Below, piece by piece: positions 1-6,743 of a DNA stretch of 14,891 nucleotides. A program made the translations under genes and the position numbers. The stretch comes from an uncultured Anaerolineaceae bacterium. Its GTDB lineage: Bacteria > Chloroflexota > Anaerolineae > Anaerolineales > Anaerolineaceae. Below the pieces are notes generated by a model. That model had not been told where the DNA came from. It did no database searches and worked only from the letters and a program-made list of their open reading frames with translations. Location of the stretch: the NCBI GenBank assembly GCA_937894825.1, contig CALCQT010000296.1, forward strand, positions 1-14,891, in the 5' to 3' direction. Each line of letters begins with the position of its first letter. Within the stretch, counting starts at the first letter, position 1.

Positions 1-108
1 GTTCCTTTCTCTCGTTCAAATATTATTAATAGATCAGCAGATGCCAAAATTTAGTTATACCAATAATTTTCCTTAGCCGAGATTATTCATTGAACAGAAA
101 TTATGCAT
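1..108. other. Left edge, downstream of the GDPD gene
   Basis: No gene or clear terminator. On the minus strand the last bases read GAGAAAGGAAC (11-1), a purine-rich ribosome-binding-like sequence, so a further minus-strand gene may begin just outside the window. Confidence 0.3.
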
Positions 109-1005
109 TCAATATTTAATACTGTCCGAAAGTACCTGAAACCCTTTCCGCGAAAAATACTGTGACATCGCAAGTGGCCAGTCCGTCTGAACAATATCGA
201 ATCCATTTTCAGCAAACCAACCCCATCCGTCATCAGGGTCCTGCAATAAAGCTTTGTTATCATCATGCCCCCCGGATAGAACATATTCCTGCCCCAGAAC
301 AATCGCATTGCCCCACGTCATAATGTTTTTCTGGAGCAGATGATCCCGGAATGCCTTATCCAACAAAGACGACTCATCTGAAGCAAATTTAAGTTCCACC
401 GCCACCAGATTTATATCAGAATTCAAGAAAGGAAATAAATCTGCAACCGTTTCAACCATAGGCATGTACATTAGCGGAGCCGTATATTCCGAAAAGAATC
501 TGCAATACTTTTCTTCAGGCGGACTCTTGAAAATAATTTGATCAAGCATGTCATGGTCTTCAATTGCGGAGATAATCTTTCCCCATTTTTTCCATTCATC
601 CGGATGAATCCAACAGCGATCCAGATTTATTAAACAGCGATTTTTCAGATGTTCCAATACTTCATCAAAAGAAGGCACCCGTTGCGAAGAAATCACTTGA
701 TTGATTGTGTAGCATTGATATTGCCGGATCTCGTCAGAAGTCATTGTTTGTGCGTTTTTGTCCGTGCGCAGCAATCGCGGTTCCATGCCATCATGGATGA
801 CAAATAATTCGTCATCCACCGTCATCGCAACATCCATTTCCAAAATATCCGTATTATAGCGCAACGCTAAATCAAAACTGTCAATTGTATTATCGGCGAT
901 CGCCGCGCCGATTACCCCGCGATGGGACGCGATCAGAAAATCTTTTTTTGCGCGCATCTCAAATAAAAATTCATTATTTTGTTTATTTTGTCTCATGATT
1001 TTCAC
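109..1005 (-). CDS. Glycerophosphodiester phosphodiesterase family protein
   Basis: Expected to hydrolyse glycerophosphodiesters to glycerol-3-phosphate and an alcohol. The GDPD signature is clear: His28-Arg29-Gly at the first strand, a DNT motif where most members have ENT (38-40), Glu56-x-Asp58 metal ligands, and His71-Asp72. A C-terminal QTDWP block replaces the usual TDxP. The third metal-ligand region normally reads NIEIK; here it reads NLDRC (127-131), so Glu is replaced by Asp129 and Lys by Cys131. That points to a divergent subfamily and makes the substrate uncertain. There is no signal peptide, so it should act in the cytoplasm after import. It is the last gene of the transporter operon. 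The start taken is GTG at 1005, four bases after the permease stop; ATG at 996 (nine bases on) is the alternative. No strong Shine-Dalgarno separates the two choices. Family assignment is firm, substrate is inferred. Confidence 0.88.
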   Translation of the reverse strand: MKIMRQNKQNNEFLFEMRAKKDFLIASHRGVIGAAIADNTIDSFDLALRYNTDILEMDVAMTVDDELFVIHDGMEPRLLRTDKNAQTMTSDEIRQYQCYTINQVISSQRVPSFDEVLEHLKNRCLINLDRCWIHPDEWKKWGKIISAIEDHDMLDQIIFKSPPEEKYCRFFSEYTAPLMYMPMVETVADLFPFLNSDINLVAVELKFASDESSLLDKAFRDHLLQKNIMTWGNAIVLGQEYVLSGGHDDNKALLQDPDDGWGWFAENGFDIVQTDWPLAMSQYFSRKGFQVLSDSIKY

Positions 1006-1009
1006 GTTT

Positions 1010-1867
1010 CTACATTTTTCCTAAAGCAGCGCCCATGTATTCTGTTTTTATCTTTCTTTCCGCCACAATCAAAAAGAGTAAGTTCGGAATAAGCAAAATG
1101 AGCGAAACTACTGAAGCCCGGGTGCGAAGAAAATTCTCACCTAGGTAAGAATACAACACCGTCGGTATCGTCGTAATATCAGGTGCTCCGACGATGAACG
1201 TCAAATTAAACTCTTCCATACTGGTTATGAAGGTAAACATTGCTCCGGCAACCAATCCCGGCAAAATCATTGGAAAATAAATTTCAGTGAATTTGACCCA
1301 GTTTCCCGCTCCCAAATTGGAAGCAGCATCGATCAAATCCTGCGGCATAGATTCAAAATTGACAATCAGAATCCGGAGCATATACGGCAACGCAACCAGC
1401 GTGTGAACAATCACGACCCCCCAATAAGTCCCGCTCACTCCCATCACGTGCAGCATCCTTCCCAAAAACAATCCCATTGCCATACCGGGAAAAACCATCG
1501 GCAGCAATATAATGATCTTGAAAAATTCACTTCCTTTTAGCTTTCGTTTTCCCAGCGCATAAGCCGTCGGAAGAGCAAGCATAAAGCAGGCTATGGTTGT
1601 TAAAAAGGCCAGAAAAAAGCTGTTCCCAATCGATTTGACAATCGTAGTATATTTGAATACATACTCCCATTGAAAAAGCGAAAGATTTGTGGGGAACAAA
1701 TCCGGATAAGACCAGGGATATTCAGGGTTTACTAAAGACCAAAGCAGAGCATAAAGGATCGGCAAGCCGATCCAAACCATGATGATTGAGAGCAAGCCGA
1801 AAGGTAACAATAATTCAAGCAACCTTCGGGTAAGCTTTTTCTGTGATTTTATAAGCTGACCATTCAT
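1010..1867 (-). CDS. ABC transporter permease, PotC-type
   Basis: Inner-membrane subunit of a type I ABC importer, 285 residues, with about six hydrophobic segments. The cytoplasmic coupling (EAA) loop is visible as DAASNLGAGNWVKFTEIYFP followed by ILPG, the part that docks on the ATPase. The C-terminal half, with EEFN and the IPTVLYSYL stretch, resembles PotC/PhnV-like permeases for polyamines, phosphonates and similar small substrates. The frame is open further upstream to 1957, but that extension overlaps the preceding permease and has an unlikely His/Asp-rich sequence. ATG at 1867 follows the upstream stop by eight bases and opens with a normal basic N-terminus before the first membrane segment, so I use it. 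It pairs with the neighbouring permease as a heterodimer. Confidence 0.9.
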   Translation of the reverse strand: MNGQLIKSQKKLTRRLLELLLPFGLLSIIMVWIGLPILYALLWSLVNPEYPWSYPDLFPTNLSLFQWEYVFKYTTIVKSIGNSFFLAFLTTIACFMLALPTAYALGKRKLKGSEFFKIIILLPMVFPGMAMGLFLGRMLHVMGVSGTYWGVVIVHTLVALPYMLRILIVNFESMPQDLIDAASNLGAGNWVKFTEIYFPMILPGLVAGAMFTFITSMEEFNLTFIVGAPDITTIPTVLYSYLGENFLRTRASVVSLILLIPNLLFLIVAERKIKTEYMGAALGKM

Positions 1868-1875
1868 GATAACTT

Positions 1876-2715
1876 TCAGTTCCCGATTTTCTTTGAGAGA
1901 TAAGAATAAAAAGAGACAAATGCAATCGATGTGATCATCATCATGACGCCGATACATGCAGCCGTATTCCAGTCCGCAAACGTATATGCATGCAGGTACA
2001 TTAAATTCGATATGGAAGTCGGATAGTACGGACCTGCTGTTTTGGAGATCGCAAAATCGTTAAATGTCCGGACAAAGACCATAATGACGGCGACCAGTGC
2101 AGACGGCAGTGTAATCGGAATGATGATCTCTTTTAAAATTGAAAAACGGTTTGCACCTAAATTGGCCGCCGCATCCCTGACGTCTTTTCGGATTGCTTCA
2201 ATCGCGGAATACATAATAATCATTTGAAACGGCACATTCTTCCAAATTTGTACAGATAACGCGCCGATCCCGGCAGCATCGTTTCTTAACCGCAAAGGTT
2301 CGTCAATCAACCGAAGTTTCTCCAGGATCATATTGATAACACCATGATAATCAATGATGTTCACAATCAAAAAAGAAGCCACCAGCGCAGGGACAAACAT
2401 GGGTATCTTTAATATGGATAGAAATGTCTTCCTTCCCGGAATTCTTTGCAGAATCAACGATAATGGATAACAGATAATGATGCTGATCAGCGCAGTCAAT
2501 AAAGCCGTTCGGAATGAAAACCACAGGTCGTCAAAAAACGTGCGAGAAAAAACATGCTGCCAAAATTGCAGTGAAAATTCCGACGTCCCGGTATAGTTAT
2601 AAAATCCAAAACTTTGAGCAAACATAATATACAAAGACGCCAGGACAAAAAACATAATGTATCCGACGCCCGGTATCAGGAGGAGATACCCCCATTCAAA
2701 TTTCCGCCGCTTCAT
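1876..2715 (-). CDS. ABC transporter permease, PotB-type
   Basis: First of two membrane subunits of the importer, 279 residues with about six membrane spans. It has a short basic N-terminus (MKRRKFEW) and the EAA coupling motif DAAANLGANRFSILKEIIIP followed by TLP. Length and motif spacing fit PotB/AfuB-like binding-protein-dependent permeases. The start ATG lies seven bases after the stop of the ATPase gene, and an AAAGG ribosome-binding sequence is embedded in the last ATPase codons, so translation is probably coupled. The transported compound cannot be read from the permease. The neighbouring phosphodiesterase suggests a glycerophosphodiester or similar phosphate-containing solute. Confidence 0.9.
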   Translation of the reverse strand: MKRRKFEWGYLLLIPGVGYIMFFVLASLYIMFAQSFGFYNYTGTSEFSLQFWQHVFSRTFFDDLWFSFRTALLTALISIIICYPLSLILQRIPGRKTFLSILKIPMFVPALVASFLIVNIIDYHGVINMILEKLRLIDEPLRLRNDAAGIGALSVQIWKNVPFQMIIMYSAIEAIRKDVRDAAANLGANRFSILKEIIIPITLPSALVAVIMVFVRTFNDFAISKTAGPYYPTSISNLMYLHAYTFADWNTAACIGVMMMITSIAFVSFYSYLSKKIGN

Positions 2716-2722
2716 GTTGAGT

Positions 2723-3790
2723 TCAGCCTTTCATAATACAAATTTTATCGGGATGCACGATAAACCTTATCTGGGAACCTTCTGAAACCCAGGTATCCTT
2801 GGCCACGCTGGCTCTCACTATATGTTGTGTATCCATCCGGATAAATAAATCAAGCGAACTACCCATATAAACAGCGTTCAGAACCTCTCCCGTCAATACG
2901 TTTTGATCCGGTAAAACATTTTCTGACACATCCGGAACAATATCTTCCGGGCGAATACAAAGAAATATTGTATCCCCTTGGATCAAGCCCGTATTTTGGA
3001 CCTGAAGAATACCCAGCGAAGTATTTACAACAGCCGTCGATCCAGCGGCTTCAAGACAGGTTCCCGATATAATATTCGCGGAACCGATAAAATCTGCCAC
3101 AAATTTCGTCGAAGGATGATTATAGATCGTTTTAGGGTCTGATTTCTGAACAATCTTCCCTTTATTCATCGCAATCACAACGTCAGAAATTGCCAGCGCT
3201 TCGGCTTGATCATGGGTGACATAGACGGTTGTTATCCCAAGAGACCGCTGGATATTTCTGATATCCACCCGGACTTTTTCCCGCAGTTTCGCATCCAAAT
3301 TGGACAGCGGCTCATCGAAAAGCAAGATTTCGGGACGAACAATGATGGCTCTGGCCAGAGCAACGCGTTGTTGTTGTCCTCCCGAGAGTTCGTAGGGTTT
3401 CCGGTGTTCAAGACCAACCAGATCAACCATTTCCATCACTTCCCTTACTCGTTTTTCCTGTTCTTCAACCTTTATTTTCCGCATCCGCAGGCCGAAATTT
3501 ATATTCTCATAAACTGTTTTATGCGGAAACAAAGCATATGATTGGAAACACATCGCAGTATTTCGCTTATTAGGGGGAACTTCGTTCATGACTTGATCTC
3601 CGAAAAAAATCTCCCCTTGGTCCGGCTCAAGAAAACCGGCAATGACCCGGAGCAAAGTTGTTTTTCCACATCCTGAAGGTCCTAACAAAGTGACAAATTG
3701 CCCCGGTTCAATTGTGAATGACACATTACTCAGAGCCTGAAAATCATCGAATGCTTTATCAATTCCATTTACGATTAATCTGGTCGCCAT
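2723..3790 (-). CDS. ABC transporter ATP-binding protein, PotA/UgpC-like with TOBE region
   Basis: ATPase subunit energising the importer. Walker A is GPSGCGKTT (37-45), the Q-loop is Gln83, the signature is LSGGQQQR (135-142), Walker B is ILLFDEP with Asp159 and Glu160, and the switch histidine is His193. A C-terminal region of about 120 residues, with an RPEDI motif, matches the TOBE-type domain of PotA, UgpC and MalK, often a regulatory site. The frame can be opened to a TTG at 3820, but ATG at 3790 gives the standard N-terminus MATRLIV and has AAGG about 11 bases ahead, so I use it (355 residues). The start codon lies inside an inverted repeat that can fold over it (see 3789-3841). It lies between the binding-protein gene and the permeases. 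Confidence 0.93.
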   Translation of the reverse strand: MATRLIVNGIDKAFDDFQALSNVSFTIEPGQFVTLLGPSGCGKTTLLRVIAGFLEPDQGEIFFGDQVMNEVPPNKRNTAMCFQSYALFPHKTVYENINFGLRMRKIKVEEQEKRVREVMEMVDLVGLEHRKPYELSGGQQQRVALARAIIVRPEILLFDEPLSNLDAKLREKVRVDIRNIQRSLGITTVYVTHDQAEALAISDVVIAMNKGKIVQKSDPKTIYNHPSTKFVADFIGSANIISGTCLEAAGSTAVVNTSLGILQVQNTGLIQGDTIFLCIRPEDIVPDVSENVLPDQNVLTGEVLNAVYMGSSLDLFIRMDTQHIVRASVAKDTWVSEGSQIRFIVHPDKICIMKG

Positions 3791-3841
3791 AAGAAGAAAA
3801 ACCTTTCTTCTTATCAGCAATCTGATTTACTGATAAGAAGA
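3789..3841 (-). promoter_or_regulatory. Alternative-hairpin leader over the ATPase start codon
   Basis: Three copies of one short motif can pair in two exclusive ways. The middle copy (3806-3817) pairs perfectly over 12 bp with 3830-3841 (loop of 12). Alternatively 3804-3814 pairs perfectly over 11 bp with 3789-3799 (loop of only 4). In the minus-strand mRNA the upstream pairing leaves the AAGG and the AUG at 3790 exposed. The downstream pairing puts the first two bases of AUG in a stem and the GG of the Shine-Dalgarno in the loop. The inverted repeats are visible in the sequence. A regulatory role as a translational on/off switch, or as a damper setting ATPase level below binding-protein level, is inference. 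Confidence 0.5.
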
Positions 3842-3864
3842 TCTTGAAGGAGAGGAGTACCGAC

Positions 3865-3900
3865 ATTCAATTCTGTTTTCTATGAAAAACAAAACTGAAT
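3865..3900 (-). promoter_or_regulatory. 15-bp hairpin between binding-protein and ATPase genes
   Basis: Arms 3865-3879 and 3886-3900 form 15 consecutive pairs with a 6-base loop when read as minus-strand RNA, counting two G-U pairs. The G-U pairs work only in the minus-strand transcript, which supports an RNA role. No U tract follows, so it is not a standard terminator. A processing or stability element in the long intercistronic spacer is the likely role. Confidence 0.45.
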
Positions 3901-3963
3901 ATCTGCATTTTTAAAGTTCGAGCGATTAATCCGCAGGATACTTCCCGGGTTCGCTTCTCTCAA

Positions 3964-3999
3964 CAATAAGGAGCCAAAGAAAACTCTGACTCCTTATTG
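3964..3999 (-). promoter_or_regulatory. 3' hairpin following the binding-protein gene
   Basis: Perfect 10-bp inverted repeat, CAATAAGGAG (3964-3973) and CTCCTTATTG (3990-3999). Inside the loop a further four pairs with a UUUU tetraloop are possible in the minus-strand RNA. It begins 18 bases after the stop codon of the solute-binding-protein gene. No U tract follows, so it is better read as an mRNA 3' stabiliser or partial terminator, of the kind that lets binding protein accumulate above the membrane subunits in other importers. Confidence 0.5.
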
Positions 4000-4017
4000 C
4001 ATGATATGTCTCTTGAT

Positions 4018-5178
4018 TTATTTCATCAAAACGTTTTTCGTAAACTGATCAATATAGTATGCCTTATAGATTGAGGGCATCCATTCAACCGCATTGTCCA
4101 GATCTTCCGCAGTGAGCAATGTATCCTTATAAGTCATGTCAACCCGTGAGGGAAAGCAGCGAACAAATTCCATCATCGCGTTTTGTCCCTCCTCTGAGGT
4201 CATGAAATCCAGCCATAACAGACCGGCCGCCGGGTGCGGTGCATTTTTCAGCAGTGTCTGCACATCTCCGCCGCCAACCAATCCGAATTCCGGCATATAG
4301 AAGCCAGCGTCTTTGAACAATTCACCGGCCTGGATCGTGGAGAACACGGTCGAATCCCAAGCCACAGTCATCGCGATTTCAGACTGGTTCAATCTTGAAA
4401 TCGAGTCGCTGTTGGAAGTTGTGAATGTGATTTTTTCTTTCCGCTCATTAATCCAATTCCAGACCATGTCCCACTGCTCTGCCTTGGCCGGATCAACTTC
4501 GGTATCGTCCATATATTGTTCGAGACCGCCGGTCAGATTGGTGATGATTGTCTGCATGAACGATTGCCCCGAGCCACCTTTTTCCGGGATACAAAAACCG
4601 AACTTCTTCGGGTTTTCGTCAATCCATTTTTCAAGTTCTTCCCAGGTCTGGGGAAGTTCTTCTCCGTTGATAAGCTGCGGATTATACAGCATCGCTGTGT
4701 AGTTTCTCCAGATGGGGACCCACATATTATTGCTCTTGACGCCCTCATTCCGAACGCTGAGCACAGGATCCAGCAAATCTTTATTCGGCATCACATTCAA
4801 GACCTGACCATAAAGAACATCCGAAGCCATCATCGTATTGATAATGTCACCCGGCAAGCCCATAACATCGATACTGCCTTTCGCACTGCCTTTTTCAGCA
4901 AGAACTTTATTCAACCCCGTATTTTTATCAGAAACCATCACGCTGACTTTGATGCCATACCGATTTTCAAACAAGGAACCGATTTGGTGCCAAACAGCTT
5001 CGTCTCCCCAAACCCACAGGGAAAGTTCCCCTTCTTCCTGACCCTTGGAGACAATTTCTTCCCAAGGGAGATCCAATAAATTTGCTTCCGCATCCTGGGC
5101 TGTAACCGGAGCGGCGGCGGAAAACAATACAGCAATAATTACAACAAACAATACAAATACCGACCGAATCCTTTTCAT
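4018..5178 (-). CDS. Extracellular solute-binding protein of the ABC importer
   Basis: Captures the substrate outside the membrane and delivers it to the permeases. The 386-residue protein begins MKRIR, then a hydrophobic stretch (7-23) and a VTA site with predicted signal peptidase I cleavage after Ala27. No lipobox cysteine is present. The mature part has features of family 1/8 binding proteins: a WVWGDEAVW opening, repeated aromatic positions and a Trp-rich C-terminal half (AGLLWLDFMTSEEGQNAMM). ATG at 5178 is preferred over the in-frame GTG at 5184 because AGGAG sits 9 bases before the ATG but only 3 before the GTG. First gene of the operon, downstream of a LacI-type operator. Ligand unknown; polyamine, phosphonate, iron and sugar-phosphate binders all belong to this broad group. 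Confidence 0.9.
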   Translation of the reverse strand: MKRIRSVFVLFVVIIAVLFSAAAPVTAQDAEANLLDLPWEEIVSKGQEEGELSLWVWGDEAVWHQIGSLFENRYGIKVSVMVSDKNTGLNKVLAEKGSAKGSIDVMGLPGDIINTMMASDVLYGQVLNVMPNKDLLDPVLSVRNEGVKSNNMWVPIWRNYTAMLYNPQLINGEELPQTWEELEKWIDENPKKFGFCIPEKGGSGQSFMQTIITNLTGGLEQYMDDTEVDPAKAEQWDMVWNWINERKEKITFTTSNSDSISRLNQSEIAMTVAWDSTVFSTIQAGELFKDAGFYMPEFGLVGGGDVQTLLKNAPHPAAGLLWLDFMTSEEGQNAMMEFVRCFPSRVDMTYKDTLLTAEDLDNAVEWMPSIYKAYYIDQFTKNVLMK

Positions 5179-5253
5179 TTTCACTTTCTCCTAAAGAAAA
5201 ATATGGCTTATTTCCTCATAAAGAAATAAGTTTGCTATATTCGGAAACAGAAT

Positions 5254-5267
5254 TGGGAACGTTCCCA
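5254..5267. promoter_or_regulatory. LacI-family operator O1, operon-proximal
   Basis: Perfect 14-bp palindrome TGGGAACGTTCCCA with a central CG, the classic layout of LacI-family sites. It lies 76 bp upstream of the binding-protein start codon. A LacI-type gene is encoded on the other side of the same spacer, so it is the obvious binding protein. Occupancy would block the minus-strand promoter or transcript start. Confidence 0.8.
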
Positions 5268-5439
5268 TTTTCTTGTAAAAAAATATAGCTTGACGGTTTT
5301 TATGTTAACATCCGTTTACGTTTTTTTGATTATCAGACTGTAAACGCTCTGTAAACTTTTTTCACCCATTTTTTTAGCCTTATTTCACTCCTTTTTCAGA
5401 TTATTGTTCACTCATTCTTCTTTGACGAGAACACGATAA

Positions 5440-5451
5440 GGGAACGTTCCC
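5440..5451. promoter_or_regulatory. LacI-family operator O2, regulator-proximal
   Basis: Second copy of the same palindrome, GGGAACGTTCCC, lacking the outer T/A pair of O1. Its centre is 185 bp from the O1 centre and it lies about 42 bp upstream of the -35 of the regulator gene. Two matching sites permit repression by DNA looping and autoregulation. Confidence 0.78.
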
Positions 5452-5493
5452 AATCGAAACATTTGGAACTTTATGCAATAAATAAAAAAAAGA

Positions 5494-5522
5494 TTGCCTT
5501 TTTCCATAGGCACTGATATGAT
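5494..5522 (+). promoter_or_regulatory. Putative sigma-70-type promoter of the lacI-type gene
   Basis: TTGCCT at 5494-5499 and TATGAT at 5517-5522 are separated by exactly 17 bases, four and five matches to the consensus hexamers. Transcription would start near 5529, giving a leader of about 50 bases before the GAAGGA ribosome-binding site and the ATG at 5580. Confidence 0.55.
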
Positions 5523-5579
5523 TTCTATCAGTTACGAGTTCATATATTCTTAACAGACTTTAAATTTGAAGGAACTTCG

Positions 5580-6575
5580 ATGGCGAGTACGATCCTGGAT
5601 GTTGCGAAATTAAGTGGTTACTCAAAGACGACGGTTTCACGTACTTTTTTAAACCCGGAAAACGTTCCCGAAACAACGCGGACAAAAGTATTCGAGGCCG
5701 CAAAGAAATTGAACTATACTCCGAATGCCATCGCCCGCGCCATGGTACGGAAGCGAACAGATAACATCGCATTCATCCTTTCAAAACACCAATATCCTGC
5801 GGTTCTGAATCCTTTTTACTCACCAATCCTCGAAACAGTCTTGCAGACAGTGGTAAAAGAAAATTACAGTCTTTTCATTTCTCCGGATACCGACCTAAGC
5901 CTTCCGAACGGGGAAATTTATCTTAAAAATCAGATGGATGGCGTCCTGATTGCCGGAAAAACGAACCCAAAAGTAATCAATGGATTCATGAATCAAAATC
6001 TTCCGGTTGTATTAATTAACAACAAGCTGGACATAGATGGACTATTTTGCATCACAGCAGATCATTACGCCGGGGCCAGACTGGCCATGAATCACCTGGT
6101 CGAACGGGGACATCGGAAAATCGGATTGCTGGCCGGGAATTTCTCGCCTCAAGTCTTCTTTGAGCGCTACAACGCATATATTGACGTGCAAAGAGAAAAC
6201 AACTTGCAGGTTGATTATCGTTTTGTACAATCGCTTGACCCAAATGTTTCCGAAGCGTTCCAGTATGCGTCGTCAATGCTGGTGTCGAAGGACCGGCCCA
6301 GCGCATTTTTCTGTACCAACGACACCATTGCAATCGGCACCATGAAAGCAGCCATACGGTTAGGGCTGCGCATTCCGGATGATATCGCCGTAATTGGAAT
6401 TGATGACAGCACAATGAGCTCATTGATTGAGCCTGAACTGACAACGATTCATATTGATACGCAGGCAATGGGTTTATGGGCTGCCGAAACGATCATCGCC
6501 TTAATCAATCATCAACCAATCACACGGGAAAATTTCGAAGTCGATTCGTATTTGGTTGTCCGTAATTCCACCTAA
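5580..6575 (+). CDS. LacI-family transcriptional regulator
   Basis: DNA-binding repressor of 331 residues, the usual family length. The N-terminal helix-turn-helix reads TILDVAKLSGYSKTTVSRTF (4-23), followed by the hinge-region pattern with PNAIARAMV. The remainder is a periplasmic-binding-protein-like effector domain with typical blocks: DGVLIAG, HLVERGHRKIGLLAG, PSAFFCTNDTIAIG and IPDDIAVIGIDD. It is divergent from the ABC operon and sits next to two matching operators, so it most likely represses the transporter until the imported compound, or a breakdown product, binds, and probably autoregulates. The start has a good GAAGGA site eight bases ahead. The effector is unknown; LacI proteins usually sense sugars or sugar derivatives. 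Confidence 0.95.
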   Translation: MASTILDVAKLSGYSKTTVSRTFLNPENVPETTRTKVFEAAKKLNYTPNAIARAMVRKRTDNIAFILSKHQYPAVLNPFYSPILETVLQTVVKENYSLFISPDTDLSLPNGEIYLKNQMDGVLIAGKTNPKVINGFMNQNLPVVLINNKLDIDGLFCITADHYAGARLAMNHLVERGHRKIGLLAGNFSPQVFFERYNAYIDVQRENNLQVDYRFVQSLDPNVSEAFQYASSMLVSKDRPSAFFCTNDTIAIGTMKAAIRLGLRIPDDIAVIGIDDSTMSSLIEPELTTIHIDTQAMGLWAAETIIALINHQPITRENFEVDSYLVVRNST

Positions 6576-6621
6576 AGCAGCAAACGGCAGCACAGTTAAA
6601 AGCGAAAGATTAAACACTTTA

Positions 6622-6656
6622 ACCCCGGTTCTATTGTTTCTGATAAAAGCCGGGGT
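6622..6656. terminator. Possible bidirectional terminator between lacI-type gene and degV
   Basis: A 7-bp GC-rich inverted repeat, ACCCCGG (6622-6628) and CCGGGGT (6650-6656), extendable by a G-U and an A-U pair, with a 17-base loop. It begins 47 bases after the regulator stop, in the 168-bp gap between convergent genes. Neither side carries a clean T run, so intrinsic termination is only plausible. Confidence 0.4.
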
Positions 6657-6743
6657 GACAAAGGCAATTTGTTTTAAATTTAAGTATCTTTCCAGAAAAA
6701 TGCTTTTCCTGACACATTCAGGCTGGTTACAGCAAAGACCATC

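Larger units (their letters stand above)
5179..5579. promoter_or_regulatory. Divergent control region between transporter operon and lacI-type gene
   Basis: 401 non-coding bases, AT-rich. It holds two GGGAACGTTCCC palindromes (5254-5267 and 5440-5451), a 10-bp palindrome ATGTTAACAT at 5302-5311, a direct repeat of CTGTAAAC (5338-5345 and 5349-5356) with an inverted GTTTAC at 5314-5319, and a promoter for the regulator at 5494-5522. For the minus-strand operon a TATATT (complement of 5282-5287) could be a -10 box placing transcription just upstream of the 5254 operator, but no convincing -35 stands 17 bases before it. The operon promoter is therefore not fixed. Confidence 0.7.

Noticed and set aside
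1868..1957. Longer N-terminus for the second permease
   Set aside because: It overlaps the end of the preceding permease gene and gives a His/Asp/Cys-rich leader unlike a permease N-terminus; ATG 1867 fits better.
4516..5079. 187-codon plus-strand frame opposite the binding-protein gene
   Set aside because: Antisense to a well-supported secreted protein; no motifs, no ribosome-binding signal.
5657..5670. Third operator-like sequence inside the regulator gene
   Set aside because: It shares the ACGTTCCC half, but the other half mismatches at three positions, and it encodes a conserved family stretch (NPENVPETTR). Chance is sufficient.
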